A stretch of 64,000 bases of DNA from Megachile rotundata (lineage: Eukaryota; Arthropoda; Insecta; Hymenoptera; Megachilidae): positions 1,488,001-1,552,000 of the forward strand of contig NC_134991.1 in the NCBI RefSeq assembly GCF_050947335.1. The letters run 5' to 3'. Under the pieces are notes generated by a model that had not been told where the DNA came from, did no database searches, and saw nothing but the letters and a program-made list of their open reading frames with translations. A program made the position numbers and the translations under genes. Shown here piece by piece: positions 24,501-38,000 of this stretch (position 1 is the stretch's first letter; every line of letters starts with the position of its first letter).

Positions 24501-27500
24501 TCCAAAGGGCCGAAATCCCAAAGGCTGAAATTCCAAAGGCCGAAATCCCAAAGGCTGAAATTCCAAAGGCCGAAATCTCAAAGGCCGAAATCCCAAAGGC
24601 TGAAACCCCAAAAGCCGAAATCTCAAAGGTCGAAATTCCAAAGATCGACATACCAAAGGCCGAAATCCCAAAGGCCGAAATCTCAAACGCCGAAATCCCA
24701 AAGGCCGAAATCCCAAAGGCTGAAATCCCAAGGGCCGAAATCCAAAGGGCCGAAATCCCAAAGGTTGAAATTCCAAAGATCGACATACCAAAGGCCGAAA
24801 TCCCGAAGGTTGAAATTCCAAAGATCGACATACTAAAGGCCGAAATCTCAAAGGCCGAAATCCCAAAGGCCGCAATCCAAAGGGACGGAATCCCAAGGGT
24901 CGAAATCCCAAACGGCGAAATCCCAATGCCGAAATACTAATGGGTGAACTCCCAAAAGGCCGAAATCCCAAAGGTCGAAATCCCAAAGGCCGAAATCCCA
25001 AAGGCCGAAATCCCAAAGGCCGAAATCCCAAAGGCCGAAATCCCAAAGGCCCAAATCCCAAGGGCCGAAATCCCAAAGGTCGAAATCCCAAAGGCCGAAA
25101 TCTCAAAGGCCGAAATCCCAAAGGCCGAAATCGCAATGGCCGAAATCCCAACGCTGAAATTCCAAAGACCGATATCCCAAAGGCCGAAATCACAAGGGCG
25201 AAATCCCGAAGGCCGAAATCCCAAAGGCCGAAATCCCAAAGGCCGAAATCCCAAAGGCCGAAATTCCAAAGGCTGAAATTCGAAAGACCGAAATCCCAAA
25301 GGCCGAAATCCCAAAGGCCGAAATCCCAAAGGTCCAAATCCCAACGGTCGAGATCTCAAAGGCCGATATCCCAAGGGCCCATATCCCAAGGGCCGAAGTC
25401 CTAAGGGCCGAAATTCCAAAGGTCGAAATCCCAAAGTCCGAAATCCCAAGCCCAAAATACCAAAGGCCGAAAGCCCAAAGGCCGAAATCCCAAAGGCTGA
25501 AATTCGAAGGACCGAAATCCCAAAGGCCGAAATCCCAAGGGCCGAAATCCCAAAGGTCGAAATCCCAAAGGCCGAAATCGCAAAGGCCGAAATCCAAATG
25601 GCCGAAATCCCAACGCTGAAATTCCAAAGACCGATATCCCAAAGGCCGAAATCACAAGGGCGAAATCCCGAAGGCCGAAATCCCAAGGGCCGAAATCCCA
25701 AGGGCCGAAATCCCAAAGGCTGAAATTCGAAAGCCCGAAATCCCAAAGGCCGAAATCTCAAAGGCCGAAACCCCAAAGGCCGCAATCCCAAGGGCCGGAA
25801 TCCCAAGGGTCGAAATCCCAAACGTCGAAATCCCAAAGGCCTAAATCCAATCGGCCAAAATCCCAAAGGCTGAAATTCCAAAGGCCGAAATCCCAAAGGC
25901 CGAAATCGCAAAGGCGGAAATCCAAATGGCCGAAATCCCAACGCTGAAATTCCAAAGACCGATATCCCAAAGGCCGAAATCACAAGGGCGAAATCCCGAA
26001 GGCCGAAATCCCAAAGGCCGAAATCCCAAAGGCTGAAATTCGAAAGACCGAAATCCCAAAGGCCGAAATCTCAAAGGCCGAAATCCCAAAGGCCGAAATC
26101 CCAAAGGCCGAAATCCCAAAGGTCGAAATCCCAAAGACCGAAATACATAGGGCCGAAATCCCAATGGCTGAAATTCCAAAGACAGACATCCCAAAGGCCG
26201 AAATCTCAAAGGACGAAATCCCAAAGGCTGAAATCCCAAATTCCGAAATCCAAAGGGCCGAAATCCCAAAGGCTGAAATTCCAAAGGCCAAAATCTCAAA
26301 GTCCGAAATCCCAAAGCCTGAAATCCCAACGACCGAAATCCAAAAACCCGAAATCCCAAAGGCTGAAATTCCAAAGACCGACATCCCAAAGACCGAAATC
26401 CCAAAGGCCGAAATCCCAAAGGCCGAAATCACAATGGCCGATATCCTAAAGCCGGAAATTCCAAAGGACGAAATCTCAAAAGCCGAAATTCCAAAGGCCG
26501 GAATCTCAAAGGCCGAAATCCCAAAGGCTGAAATCCCAAAAGCCGAAATCCCAAAGGCCGAAATCCCAAAGGCTGAAATCCCAAGGGCCGAAATCCCAAA
26601 GGTCGAAATTCCAAAGGCCGACATCCCAAAGGCCGAAATCTCAAAGTCCGAAATCCCAAAGGCCGAAATCCCAAAGGCCGAAATCCCAAAGGCCGATATC
26701 CCAAGGGCCCATATCCCAAGAGCCGAAATCGCAAGGGCCGAAATTCCAAAGGTCGAAATCCCAAAGTCCGAAATCCCAAGGCCAAAATACCAAAGGCCGA
26801 AATCCCAAAGGCCGAAATCCCAAAGGCCGAAATCCCAAAGGCCGAAATCCCAAAGGCTGAAATTCGAAAGACCGAAATCCCAAAGGCCGAAAGCTCAGAG
26901 GCCGAAATCCCAAAGGCCGAAATCCCAAAGGCCGAAATCCCAAAGGCCGAAATCCCAAAGGCCGAAATCCCAAAGGCCCAAATCCCAAGGGCCGAAATTC
27001 CAAAGGCCGAAATCTCAAAGGCCGAAATCCCAAAGGCCGAAATCCCAAAGGCCGAAATCCCAAAGGCCCAAATCCCAAGGGCCGAAATTCCAAAGGCCGA
27101 AATCTCAAAGGCCGAAATCCCAAAGGCCGAAATCTCAAAGTCCGAAATCCCAAAGGCTGAAATCCCAAAGACCGAAATCCAAAGAGCCGAAATCCCAAAG
27201 GCTGAAATTCCAAAGACCGACATCCCAAAGGCCGAAATCCCAAAGGCCGAAATCACAATGGCCGATATCCTAAAGGCGGAAATTCCAAAGGACGAAATCC
27301 CAAACGCCAGAATCCCAGAAGTCCGAAATCCCAAAGGTCGAAATCCCAAAGGCCGAAATCGCAAAGGCCGAAATCCTAAAGGCCGAAATCGCAAAGGCCG
27401 AAATCCAAATGGCCGAAATCCCAATGCTGAAATTCCAAAGACCGATATCCCAAAGGCCGAAATCACAAGGGCGAAATCCCGAAGGCCGAAATCCCAAAAG

Positions 27501-29300
27501 CTGAAATTCGAAAGACCGAAATCCCAAAGGCCGAAATCTCAAAGGCCGAAACCCCAAAGGCCGCAATCCCAAGGGCCGGAATCCCAAGGGTCGAAATCCC
27601 AAACGTCGAAATCCCAAAGGCCTAAATCCATTCGGCCAAAATCCCAAAGGCTGAAATTCCAAAGGCCGAAATCACAAAGGCCGAAATCCCAAAGACTGAA
27701 ATCCCAAAGGCCGAAATCCAAAGGGCCGAAATCCCAAAGGTTGAAATTCCAAAGATCGACATACTAAAGGCCGAAATCCCAAAGGCCGAAATCCCAAAGG
27801 CTGAAATCCCAAGGGCCGAAATCCCAAAGGTCGAAATTCCAAAGGCCGACATCCCAAAGGCCGAAATCCCAAAGGCCGAAACCCCAAAGGCTGAAATTCC
27901 AAAGACCGACTTCCCAAAAGCCGAAATCCCAAAGGCCGAAATCCGAAGGGCCGAAATCCCAAAGTTTGAAATTCCAAAGATCGACATACCAAAGGCCGAA
28001 ATCCCGAAGGTTGAAATTCCAAAGATCGACATACTAAAGGCCGCAATCCCAAGGGCCGGAATCCAAAGGGCCGAAATCCCAAACGTCGAAATCCCAAAGG
28101 CCGAAATCCAAAGGGCCGAAATCCCAAAAGCTGAAATTCCAAAGGCCGAAATTTCAAAGGCCGAAGTCCTAAAGGCTGAAATCCCAAAGGCCGAAATCCA
28201 AAGGGCCGAAATCCCAAAGGTTGAAATTCCAAAGATCGACATACCAAAGGCCGAAATCCCAAAGGCCGAAATCCCAAAGGCCGAAATCCCAAAGGCTGAC
28301 ATCCCAAGGGCCGAAATCCCAAAGGTCGAAATTCCAAAGGCCGACATCCCAAAGGCCGAAATCTCAAAGTCCGAAATCCCAAAGGCTGAAATCCCAAAGA
28401 CCGAAATCCAAAGAGCCGAAATCCCAAAGGCTGAAATTCCAAAGACCGACATCCCAAAGGCCGAAATCCCAAAGGCCGAAATCCCAAAGGCCGAAACCAC
28501 AATGGCCGATATCCTAAAGGCGGAAATTCCAAAGGACGAAATCCCAAACGCCGAAATCCCAAAAGGCCGAAATCCCAAGAGCCGAAATCTCAAAGGCCGA
28601 AATCCCAAATGTCCAAATCCCAACGGTCGAAATCCCAAAGGCCGATATCCCAAGGGCCCATATCCCAAGGGCCGAAATCCCAAAGGTTGAAATTCCAAAG
28701 ATCGACATAGCAAAGGCCGAAATCCCAAAGGCCGAAATCCCAAAGGCTGAAATCCCAAGGGCCGAAATCCCAAAGGCCGAAATCCCAAAGGCTGAAATTC
28801 GAAAGACCGAAATCCCAAAGGCCGAAATCTCAAAGGCCGAAACCCCAAATGTCCAAATCCCAACGGTCGAAATCCCAAAGGCCGATATCCCAAGGGCCCA
28901 TATCCCAAGGGCCGAAATCCCAAAGGTTGAAATTCCAAAGATCGACATACCAAAGGCCGAAATCCCAAAGGCCGAAATCCCAAAGGCTGAAATCCCAAGG
29001 GCCGAAATCCCAAAGGCCGAAATCCCAAAGGCTGAAATTCGAAAGACCGAAATCCCAAAGGCCGAAATCTCAAAGGCCGAAATCCAAAGGGCTGAAATCC
29101 CAAACGTCGAAATCCCAAAGGCCGAAATCCAAAGGGCCGAAATCCCAAAGGCTGAAATCGCAAAGGTCGAAATGCCAAAGGCCGAAATCCCAAATGCCAA
29201 TATCCCAAAGGCGGAAATTCCAAAGGCCGAAATCCCAAAGGATGAATTCCCAAAAGGCCCGAAATACAAAATGCCAAAATCCCAAGGGCCGAAATCCCAA
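24500..29300 (+). repeat. Displaced left-domain segment (copy of about 10.1-14.9 kb)
   Basis: L-type sequence resumes, with L markers at 25843 and 27624 (the latter with one change, AAATCCATTCGG). The HOR-opening variant GCCAGAATCC is at 27306. The series follows 10.1-14.9 kb at offsets of 14.41-14.66 kb. One more HOR-like copy runs from 27.3 kb to the second L/R junction near 29.3 kb, matching 19.2-21.3 kb at an offset of about 8.1-8.2 kb. No gene is seen. Confidence 0.8.
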
Positions 29301-32300
29301 ATGTCGAAATGCCAAGGCCGAAATCCAAAGGGCCGAAATCCCAAAGGCTGAAATTCCAAAGACCGACATCCCAAAGGCCGAAATCCCAAAGGCTGAAACT
29401 CCAAAGACACACTTCCCAAAGGTCGAAATCCCAGAGGCCGATATCCCAAAGGTCGGAATCCCAAAGGCCGAAATCCCAGAGGCCGAAATCCCAAAGGCCG
29501 AAATCCCTAAGGCCGAAATCCCAAATGTCGAAATCCCAAGAACGAAATCCCGAACGATGAATTCCCAAAAGGCCGAAATCCCAAGGGCCGAAAAACCCAA
29601 GAGCCGAAATCCCAAAGGCCGAAATCCCAAAGGCCGAAATCCCAAAGGCCGAAATCCCAAAGGTCCAAACCCCAACATTCGAGATCCCAAAGGCCGATAT
29701 CCCAAGGGCCCATATCCCAAGGGCCGAAGTCCCAAGGGCCGAAATTCCAAAGGTCGAAATCCCAAAGTCCGAAATCCCAAGCCCAAAATACCAAAGGCCG
29801 AAAGCCCAAAGGCCGAAATCCCAAAGGCCGAAATCTTAAAGGCCGAAATCCCAAAGGCTGAAATACGAAAGACCGAAATCCCAAAGGCCGAAATCTCAAA
29901 GGCCGAAATCCCAAAGGCCGAAATCCCAAAGGCCGAAATCCCAAAGGCCGAAATCCCAAAGGTCGAAATCCCAAAGGCCGAAATCCCAAGGGCTGAAATT
30001 CCAAAGACCGACTACCCAAATGCCGAAATCCCAGAGGCCGAAATCCCAAAGGCCGAAATCCCAAGGGCCGAAATCCCAAAAGTCCAAATCCCAAAGGCCG
30101 AAATCCAAAGAGCCGAAATCCCAAAGGCCGTAATTCCAAAGGCCGAAATCCCAAATGTCGAAATCCCAATGGATGAATTCCCAAAAGGCCGTAATCCCAA
30201 TGGTCGCAATCCCAAAGGCCGAAATGCCAAGGGCCGATATCCTAATTTAGGAAATTCCAAAGGCCGAAATCCCAAACGCCGAAATCCCAAATGTCGAAAT
30301 CACAAGGCCGAAATACCAAAGGATGAACTCCCAAAAGGCCGAAATCCCAAAGGTCGAAATCCCAAAGGCCGAAATCCCAAAGGTCCAAATCCTAAAAGAC
30401 GAAATTCCAAAGGCCGAATTCCCAAATGCCGATATCCCAAAAGCGGAAATTCCAAAGGCCGAAATCCCAAAGGATGAATTCCCAAAAGGCCGAAATCCCA
30501 AAGGCCGAAATCCAAAAGGCCTAAATCCCAAGGGCCGAAATCCCAAAGGTAAAAATCCCAAAGGCCGAAATCCCAAATGTCGAAATCCCAAGGCCGAAAT
30601 CCCAAAGGCCGAAATCCAAAGGGCCGAAATCCCAAAGGCTGAAATTCCACAGACCGACATCCCAAAGGCCGAAATCCCAAAGGCCGAAATCCCAAAGGCC
30701 GAAATCCCCAAGGCTGAAATCCCAAGGGCCGAAATCCCAAAGGCCGAAATTCCAAAGACCGACATCCCAAAGGCCGAAATCTCAAAGTCCGAAATCCCAA
30801 AGACCGAAATCCAAAGAGCCGAAATCCCAAAGGCTGAAATTCCAAAGACCGACACCCAAAAGGCCGAAATCCCAAAGGCCGAAATCACAATGGCCGATAT
30901 CCTAAAGGCGGAAATTCCAAAGGACGAAATCCGAAACGCCGAAATGCCAAAAGGCCGAAATCCCAATGGCCGAAATCCCAAGAGCCGAATTCCCAAAGGC
31001 CGAAATCCCAAAGGTCGAAATCCCAAAGGCCGAAATCCCAAGGGCTGAAATTCCAAAGACCGACTTCCCAAATGCCGAAATCCCAGAGGCCGAAATCCCA
31101 ACGGCCGAAATCCCAAATGTCGAAATCACAAGGCCGAAATACCAAAGGATGAACTCCCAAAAGGCCGAAATCCCAAAGGTCGAAATCCCAAAAGCCGAAA
31201 TCCCAAAGGTCCAAATCCCAAAGGACGAAATCCCAAAGGTCGAAATCCCAAAGGCCGAAATCCCAAAGGCCGCAATCCCCAGGGCCGGAATCCCAAGGGT
31301 CGAGATCCAGAAGGTCGAAATCCCAATGGCCGAAATCTCAAAGGCCGAAATCGCAAAGGCCGAAAACCAAAGCGCCGAAATCCCAAACGCTGAAATTCCA
31401 AAGACCGATATCCCAAAGGCCGAAATCACAAGGCCGAAATCCCAAAGACCGAAATCCCAAAGGCCGAAATCCCAAAGGCTGAAATTCGAAAGACCGAATT
31501 CCCAAAGGCCGAAATCTCAAAGGCCGAAATCCCAAAGGCCGAAATCCCAAAGGCCGACATCCCAAAGGCCGAAATCCCAAAGGCTGAAACTCCAAAGACC
31601 GACTTCCCAAAGGTCGAAATCCCAGGGGCCGATATCCCAAAGGTCGAAATCCCAAAGGCCGAAATCCAAAGGGCCGAAATCCAAAGGGCCGAAATCCCAA
31701 ACTTCGAAATCCCAATGGCCGAAATCCAAAGGGCAGAAATCCCAAAGGCTGAAATTCCAAAGGCCGAAATCTCAAAGGCCGAAATCCCAAAGGCTGAAAT
31801 CCCAAAGGCCGAAATCCAAAGGGCCGAAATCCCAAAGGCTGAAATTCGAAAAACCGAAATCCCAAAGGCCGAAATCTCAAAGGCCGAAATCCCAAAGGCC
31901 GAAATCCCAAAGGCCGAAATCCCAAAGGCCGAAATCCCAAAGGCCGAAATCCCAAAGGTCGAAATCCCAAAGGCCGAAATCCCAAGGGCTGAAATTCCAA
32001 AGACAGACTATCCAAATGCCGAAATCCCAGAGGCCGAAATCCCAAAGGCCGAAATCCCAAGGGCCGATATCCCAAATGTCCAAATCCCAAAGGCCGTATC
32101 CAAAGAGCCGAAATCCCAAAGGCCGTAATCCCAAAGGCCGAAATCCCAAAGGCCGAAATCCCAAATGTCGAAATCCCATTGGATGAATTCCCAAAAGGCC
32201 GTAATCCCAATGGTCGCAATCCAAAAGGCCGAAATCCCAAGGGCCGATATCCTAATTTAGGAAATTCCAAAGGCCGAAATCCCAAACTCCGAAATCCCAA

Positions 32301-35042
32301 ATGTCGAAATCACAAGGCCGAAATACCAAAGGATGAACTCCCAAAAGGCCGAAATCCCAAAGGTCGAAATCCCAAAGGCCGAAATCCCAAAGGTCCAAAT
32401 CCCAAAAGACGAAATTCCAAAGGCCGAATTCCCAAATGCCGATATCCCAAAAGCGGAAATTCCAAAGGCCGAAATCCCAAAGGATGAATTCCCAAAAGGC
32501 CGAAATCCCAAAGGCCGAAATCCCAAAGGCCGAAATCCAAAAGGCCTAAATCCCAAGGGCCGAAATCCCAAAGGTAAAAATCCCAAAGGCCGAAATCCCA
32601 AATGTCGAAATCCCAAGGCCGAAATCCCAAAGGCCGAAATCCAAAGGGCCGAAATCCCAAAGGCTGAAATGCCAAAGACCGACATCCCAAAGGCCGAAAT
32701 CCCAAAGGCTGAAACTCCAAAGACCGACTTCCCAAAGGTCGAAATCCCAGAGGCCGATATCCCAAAGGTCGAAATCCCAAAGGCCGAAATCCAAAGGGCC
32801 GAAATCCCAAACTTCGAAATCCCAAAGGCCGAAATGCAAAGGGCCGAAATCCCAAAGGCTGAAATTCCAAAGGCCGAAATCTCAAAGGCCGAAATCCCAA
32901 AGGCTGAAATCCCAAAGGCCGAAATCTAAAGGGCCGAAATCCCAAAGGTTGAAATTCCAAAGGTCGACATACCAAAGGCCGAAATCCCAAAGGCCGAAAT
33001 CCCAAAGGCTGAAATCCCAAGGGCCGAAATCCCAAAGGTCGAAATTCCAAAGGCCGACATCCCAAAGGCCGAAATCTCAAAGTCCGAAATCCCAAAGACC
33101 GAAATCAAAAGAGCCGAAATCCCAAAGGCTGAAATTCCAAAGACCGACATCCCAAAGGCCGAAATCCCAAAAGCCGAAATCCAAAGGGCCGAAATCCCAA
33201 GGGCTGAAATTCCAAAGACCGACATCCCAAAGGCCGAAATCCCAAAGGCTGAAACTCCAAAGACCGACTTCCCAAAGGTCGAAATCCCAGAGGCCGATAT
33301 CCCAAAGGTCGAAATCCCAAAGGCCGAAATCCAAAGGGCCGAAATCCCAAACTTCGAAATCCCAATGGCCGAAATCCAAAGGGCCGAAATCCCAAAGGCT
33401 GAAATTCCAAAGGCCGAAATCTCAAAGGCCGAAATCCCAAAGGCTGAAATCCCAAAGGCCGATATCCAAAGGGCCGAAATCCCAAAGGCTGAAATTCGAA
33501 AGACCGAAATCCCAAAGGCCGAAATCTCAAAGGCCGAAATCCCAAAGGCCGAAATCCCAAAGGCCGAAATCCCAAAGGCCGAAATCCCAAAGGTCGAAAT
33601 CCCAAAGGCCGAAATCCCAAGGGCTGAAATTCCAAAGACAGACTATCCAAATGCCGAAATCCCAGAGGCCGAAATCCCAAATGCCGAAATCCCAAGGGCC
33701 GATATCCCAAATGTCCAAATCCCAAAGGCCGAAATCCAAAGAGCCGAAATCCCAAAGGCCGTAATCCCAAAGGCCGAAATCCCAAAGGCCGAAATCCCAA
33801 ATGTCGAAATCCCATTGGATGAATTCCCAAAAGGCCGTAATCCCAATGGTCGCAATCCAAAAGGCCGAAATCCCAAGGGCCGATATCCTAATTTAGGAAA
33901 TTCCAAAGGCCGAAATCCCAAACTCCGAAATCCCAAATGTCGAAATCACAAGGCCGAAATACCAAAGGATGAACTCCCAAAAGGCCGAAATCCCAAAGGT
34001 CGAAATCCCAAAGGCCGAAATCCCAAAGGTCCAAATCCCAAAAGACGAAATTCCAAAGGCCGAATTCCCAAATGCCGATATCCCAAAAGCGGAAATTCCA
34101 AAGGCCGAAATCCCAAAGGATGAATTCCCAAAAGGCCGAAATCCCATAGGCCGAAATCCAAAAGGCCTAAATCCCAAGGGCCGAAATCCCAAAGGTAAAA
34201 ATCCCAAAGGCCGAAATCCCAAATGTCGAAATCCCAAGGCCGAAATCCCAAAGGCCGAAATCCAAAGGGCCGAAATCCCAAAGGCTGAAATTCCAAAGAC
34301 CGACATCCCAAAGGCCGAAATCCCAAAGGCTGAAACTCCAAAGACCGACTTCCCAAAGGTCGAAATCCCAGAGGCCGATATCCCAAAGGTCGAAATCCCA
34401 AAGGCCGAAATCCAAAGGGCCGAAATCCCAAACTTCGAAATCCCAAAGGCCGAAATCCAAAGGGCCGAAATCCAAAGGGCCGAAATCCCAAAGGCTGAAA
34501 TTCCAAAGGCCGAAATCTCAAAGGCCGAAATCCCAAAGGCTGAAATCCCAAAGGCCGAAATCTAAAGGGCCGAAATCCCAAAGGTTGAAATTCCAAAGGT
34601 CGACATACCAAAGGCCGAAATCCCAAAGGCCGAAATCCCAAAGGCTGAAATCCCAAGGGCCGAAATCCCAAAGGTCGAAATTCCAAAGGCCGACATCCCA
34701 AAGGCCGAAATCTCAAAGTCCGAAATCCCAAAGACCGAAATCAAAAGAGCCGAAATCCCAAAGGCTGAAATTCCAAAGGCCGACATCCCAAAGGCCGAAA
34801 TCCCAAAAGCCGAAATCCAAAGGGCCGAAATCCCAAGGGCTGAAATTCCAAAGACCGACATCCCAAAGGCCGAAATCCCAAAGGCTGAAAATCCAAAGGC
34901 CGAAATCTCAAAGGCCGAAATCCCAAAGGCTGAAATCCCAAAGGCCGAAATCCAAAGGGCCGAAATCCCAAAGGCTGAAATTCGAAAGACCGAAATCCCA
35001 AAGGCCGAAATCTCAAAGGCCGAAATCCCAAAGGCCGAAATC
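28905..35042 (+). repeat. 6,138-bp right-domain HOR, copy 1
   Basis: This long unit is repeated directly downstream. R markers are at 30241, 32251 and 33887. The rare variant AAAGACACACTT (near 29,405) recurs exactly 6,138 bp later, as does every other rare variant I checked up to about 34.1 kb. Inside, the series from about 31.6 to 33.2 kb repeats at 33.2-34.8 kb with a spacing of 1,636-1,650 bp. The unit equals 409 monomers plus 3 bp. Confidence 0.87.
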
Positions 35043-38000
35043 CCAAAGGCCGAAATCCCAAAGGTTGAAATTCCAAAGATCGACATACCAAAGGCCGAAA
35101 TCCCAAAGGCCGAAATCCCAAAGGCTGAAATCCCAAGGGCCGAAATCCCAAAGGCCGAAATCCCAAAGGCTGAAATTCGAAAGACCGAAATCCCAAAGGC
35201 CGAAATCTCAAAGGCCGAAATCCAAAGGGCTGAAATCCCAAACGTCGAAATCCCAAAGGCCGAAATCCAAAGGGCCGAAATCCCAAAGGCTGAAATCGCA
35301 AAGGTCGAAATGCCAAAGGCCGAAATCCCAAATGCCAATATCCCAAAGGCGGAAATTCCAAAGGCCGAAATCCCAAAGGATGAATTCCCAAAAGGCCCGA
35401 AATACAAAATGCCAAAATCCCAAGGGCCGAAATCCCAAATGTCGAAATGCCAAGGCCGAAATCCAAAGGGCCGAAATCCCAAAGGCTGAAATTCCAAAGA
35501 CCGACATCCCAAAGGCCGAAATCCCAAAGGCTGAAACTCCAAAGACACACTTCCCAAAGGTCGAAATCCCAGAGGCCGATATCCCAAAGGTCGGAATCCC
35601 AAAGGCCGAAATCCCAGAGGCCGAAATCCCAAAGGCCGAAATCCCTAAGGCCGAAATCCCAAATGTCGAAATCCCAAGAACGAAATCCCGAACGATGAAT
35701 TCCCAAAAGGCCGAAATCCCAAGGGCCGAAAAACCCAAGAGCCGAAATCCCAAAGGCCGAAATCCCAAAGGCCGAAATCCCAAAGGCCGAAATCCCAAAG
35801 GTCCAAACCCCAACATTCGAGATCCCAAAGGCCGATATCCCAAGGGCCCATATCCCAAGGGCCGAAGTCCCAAGGGCCGAAATTCCAAAGGTCGAAATCC
35901 CAAAGTCCGAAATCCCAAGCCCAAAATACCAAAGGCCGAAAGCCCAAAGGCCGAAATCCCAAAGGCCGAAATCTTAAAGGCCGAAATCCCAAAGGCTGAA
36001 ATACGAAAGACCGAAATCCCAAAGGCCGAAATCTCAAAGGCCGAAATCCCAAAGGCCGAAATCCCAAAGGCCGAAATCCCAAAGGCCGAAATCCCAAAGG
36101 TCGAAATCCCAAAGGCCGAAATCCCAAGGGCTGAAATTCCAAAGACCGACTACCCAAATGCCGAAATCCCAGAGGCCGAAATCCCAAAGGCCGAAATCCC
36201 AAGGGCCGAAATCCCAAAAGTCCAAATCCCAAAGGCCGAAATCCAAAGAGCCGAAATCCCAAAGGCCGTAATTCCAAAGGCCGAAATCCCAAATGTCGAA
36301 ATCCCATTGGATGAATTCCCAAAAGGCCGTAATCCCAATGGTCGCAATCCCAAAGGCCGAAATGCCAAGGGCCGATATCCTAATTTAGGAAATTCCAAAG
36401 GCCGAAATCCCAAACGCCGAAATCCCAAATGTCGAAATCACAAGGCCGAAATACCAAAGGATGAACTCCCAAAAGGCCGAAATCCCAAAGGTCGAAATCC
36501 CAAAGGCCGAAATCCCAAAGGTCCAAATCCTAAAAGACGAAATTCCAAAGGCCGAATTCCCAAATGCCGATATCCCAAAAGCGGAAATTCCAAAGGCCGA
36601 AATCCCAAAGGATGAATTCCCAAAAGGCCGAAATCCCAAAGGCCGAAATCCAAAAGGCCTAAATCCCAAGGGCCGAAATCCCAAAGGTAAAAATCCCAAA
36701 GGCCGAAATCCCAAATGTCGAAATCCCAAGGCCGAAATCCCAAAGGCCGAAATCCAAAGGGCCGAAATCCCAAAGGCTGAAATTCCACAGACCGACATCC
36801 CAAAGGCCGAAATCCCAAAGGCCGAAATCCCAAAGGCCGAAATCCCCAAGGCTGAAATCCCAAGGGCCGAAATCCCAAAGGCCGAAATTCCAAAGACCGA
36901 CATCCCAAAGGCCGAAATCTCAAAGTCCGAAATCCCAAAGACCGAAATCCAAAGAGCCGAAATCCCAAAGGCTGAAATTCCAAAGACCGACACCCAAAAG
37001 GCCGAAATCCCAAAGGCCGAAATCACAATGGCCGATATCCTAAAGGCGGAAATTCCAAAGGACGAAATCCGAAACGCCGAAATGCCAAAAGGCCGAAATC
37101 CCAATGGCCGAAATCCCAAGAGCCGAATTCCCAAAGGCCGAAATCCCAAAGGTCGAAATCCCAAAGGCCGAAATCCCAAGGGCTGAAATTCCAAAGACCG
37201 ACTTCCCAAATGCCGAAATCCCAGAGGCCGAAATCCCAACGGCCGAAATCCCAAATGTCGAAATCACAAGGCCGAAATACCAAAGGATGAACTCCCAAAA
37301 GGCCGAAATCCCAAAGGTCGAAATCCCAAAAGCCGAAATCCCAAAGGTCCAAATCCCAAAGGACGAAATCCCAAAGGTCGAAATCCCAAAGGCCGAAATC
37401 CCAAAGGCCGCAATCCCCAGGGCCGGAATCCCAAGGGTCGAGATCCAGAAGGTCGAAATCCCAATGGCCGAAATCTCAAAGGCCGAAATCGCAAAGGCCG
37501 AAAACCAAAGCGCCGAAATCCCAAACGCTGAAATTCCAAAGACCGATATCCCAAAGGCCGAAATCACAAGGCCGAAATCCCAAAGACCGAAATCCCAAAG
37601 GCCGAAATCCCAAAGGCTGAAATTCGAAAGACCGAATTCCCAAAGGCCGAAATCTCAAAGGCCGAAATCCCAAAGGCCGAAATCCCAAAGGCCGACATCC
37701 CAAAGGCCGAAATCCCAAAGGCTGAAACTCCAAAGACCGACTTCCCAAAGGTCGAAATCCCAGGGGCCGATATCCCAAAGGTCGAAATCCCAAAGGCCGA
37801 AATCCAAAGGGCCGAAATCCAAAGGGCCGAAATCCCAAACTTCGAAATCCCAATGGCCGAAATCCAAAGGGCAGAAATCCCAAAGGCTGAAATTCCAAAG
37901 GCCGAAATCTCAAAGGCCGAAATCCCAAAGGCTGAAATCCCAAAGGCCGAAATCCAAAGGGCCGAAATCCCAAAGGCTGAAATTCGAAAAACCGAAATCC

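Noticed and set aside
23109..25337. 742-codon open frame on the - strand, and similar long frames such as 41102-43306 (-), 19515-21572 (-), 34585-36615 (+) and 11503-13317 (+)
   Set aside because: They consist only of monomer translations, switch pentapeptide type within the frame, overlap equally long frames on both strands, and are expected from a stop-free 15-bp unit. No signal peptide, domain or non-repeat end is visible.
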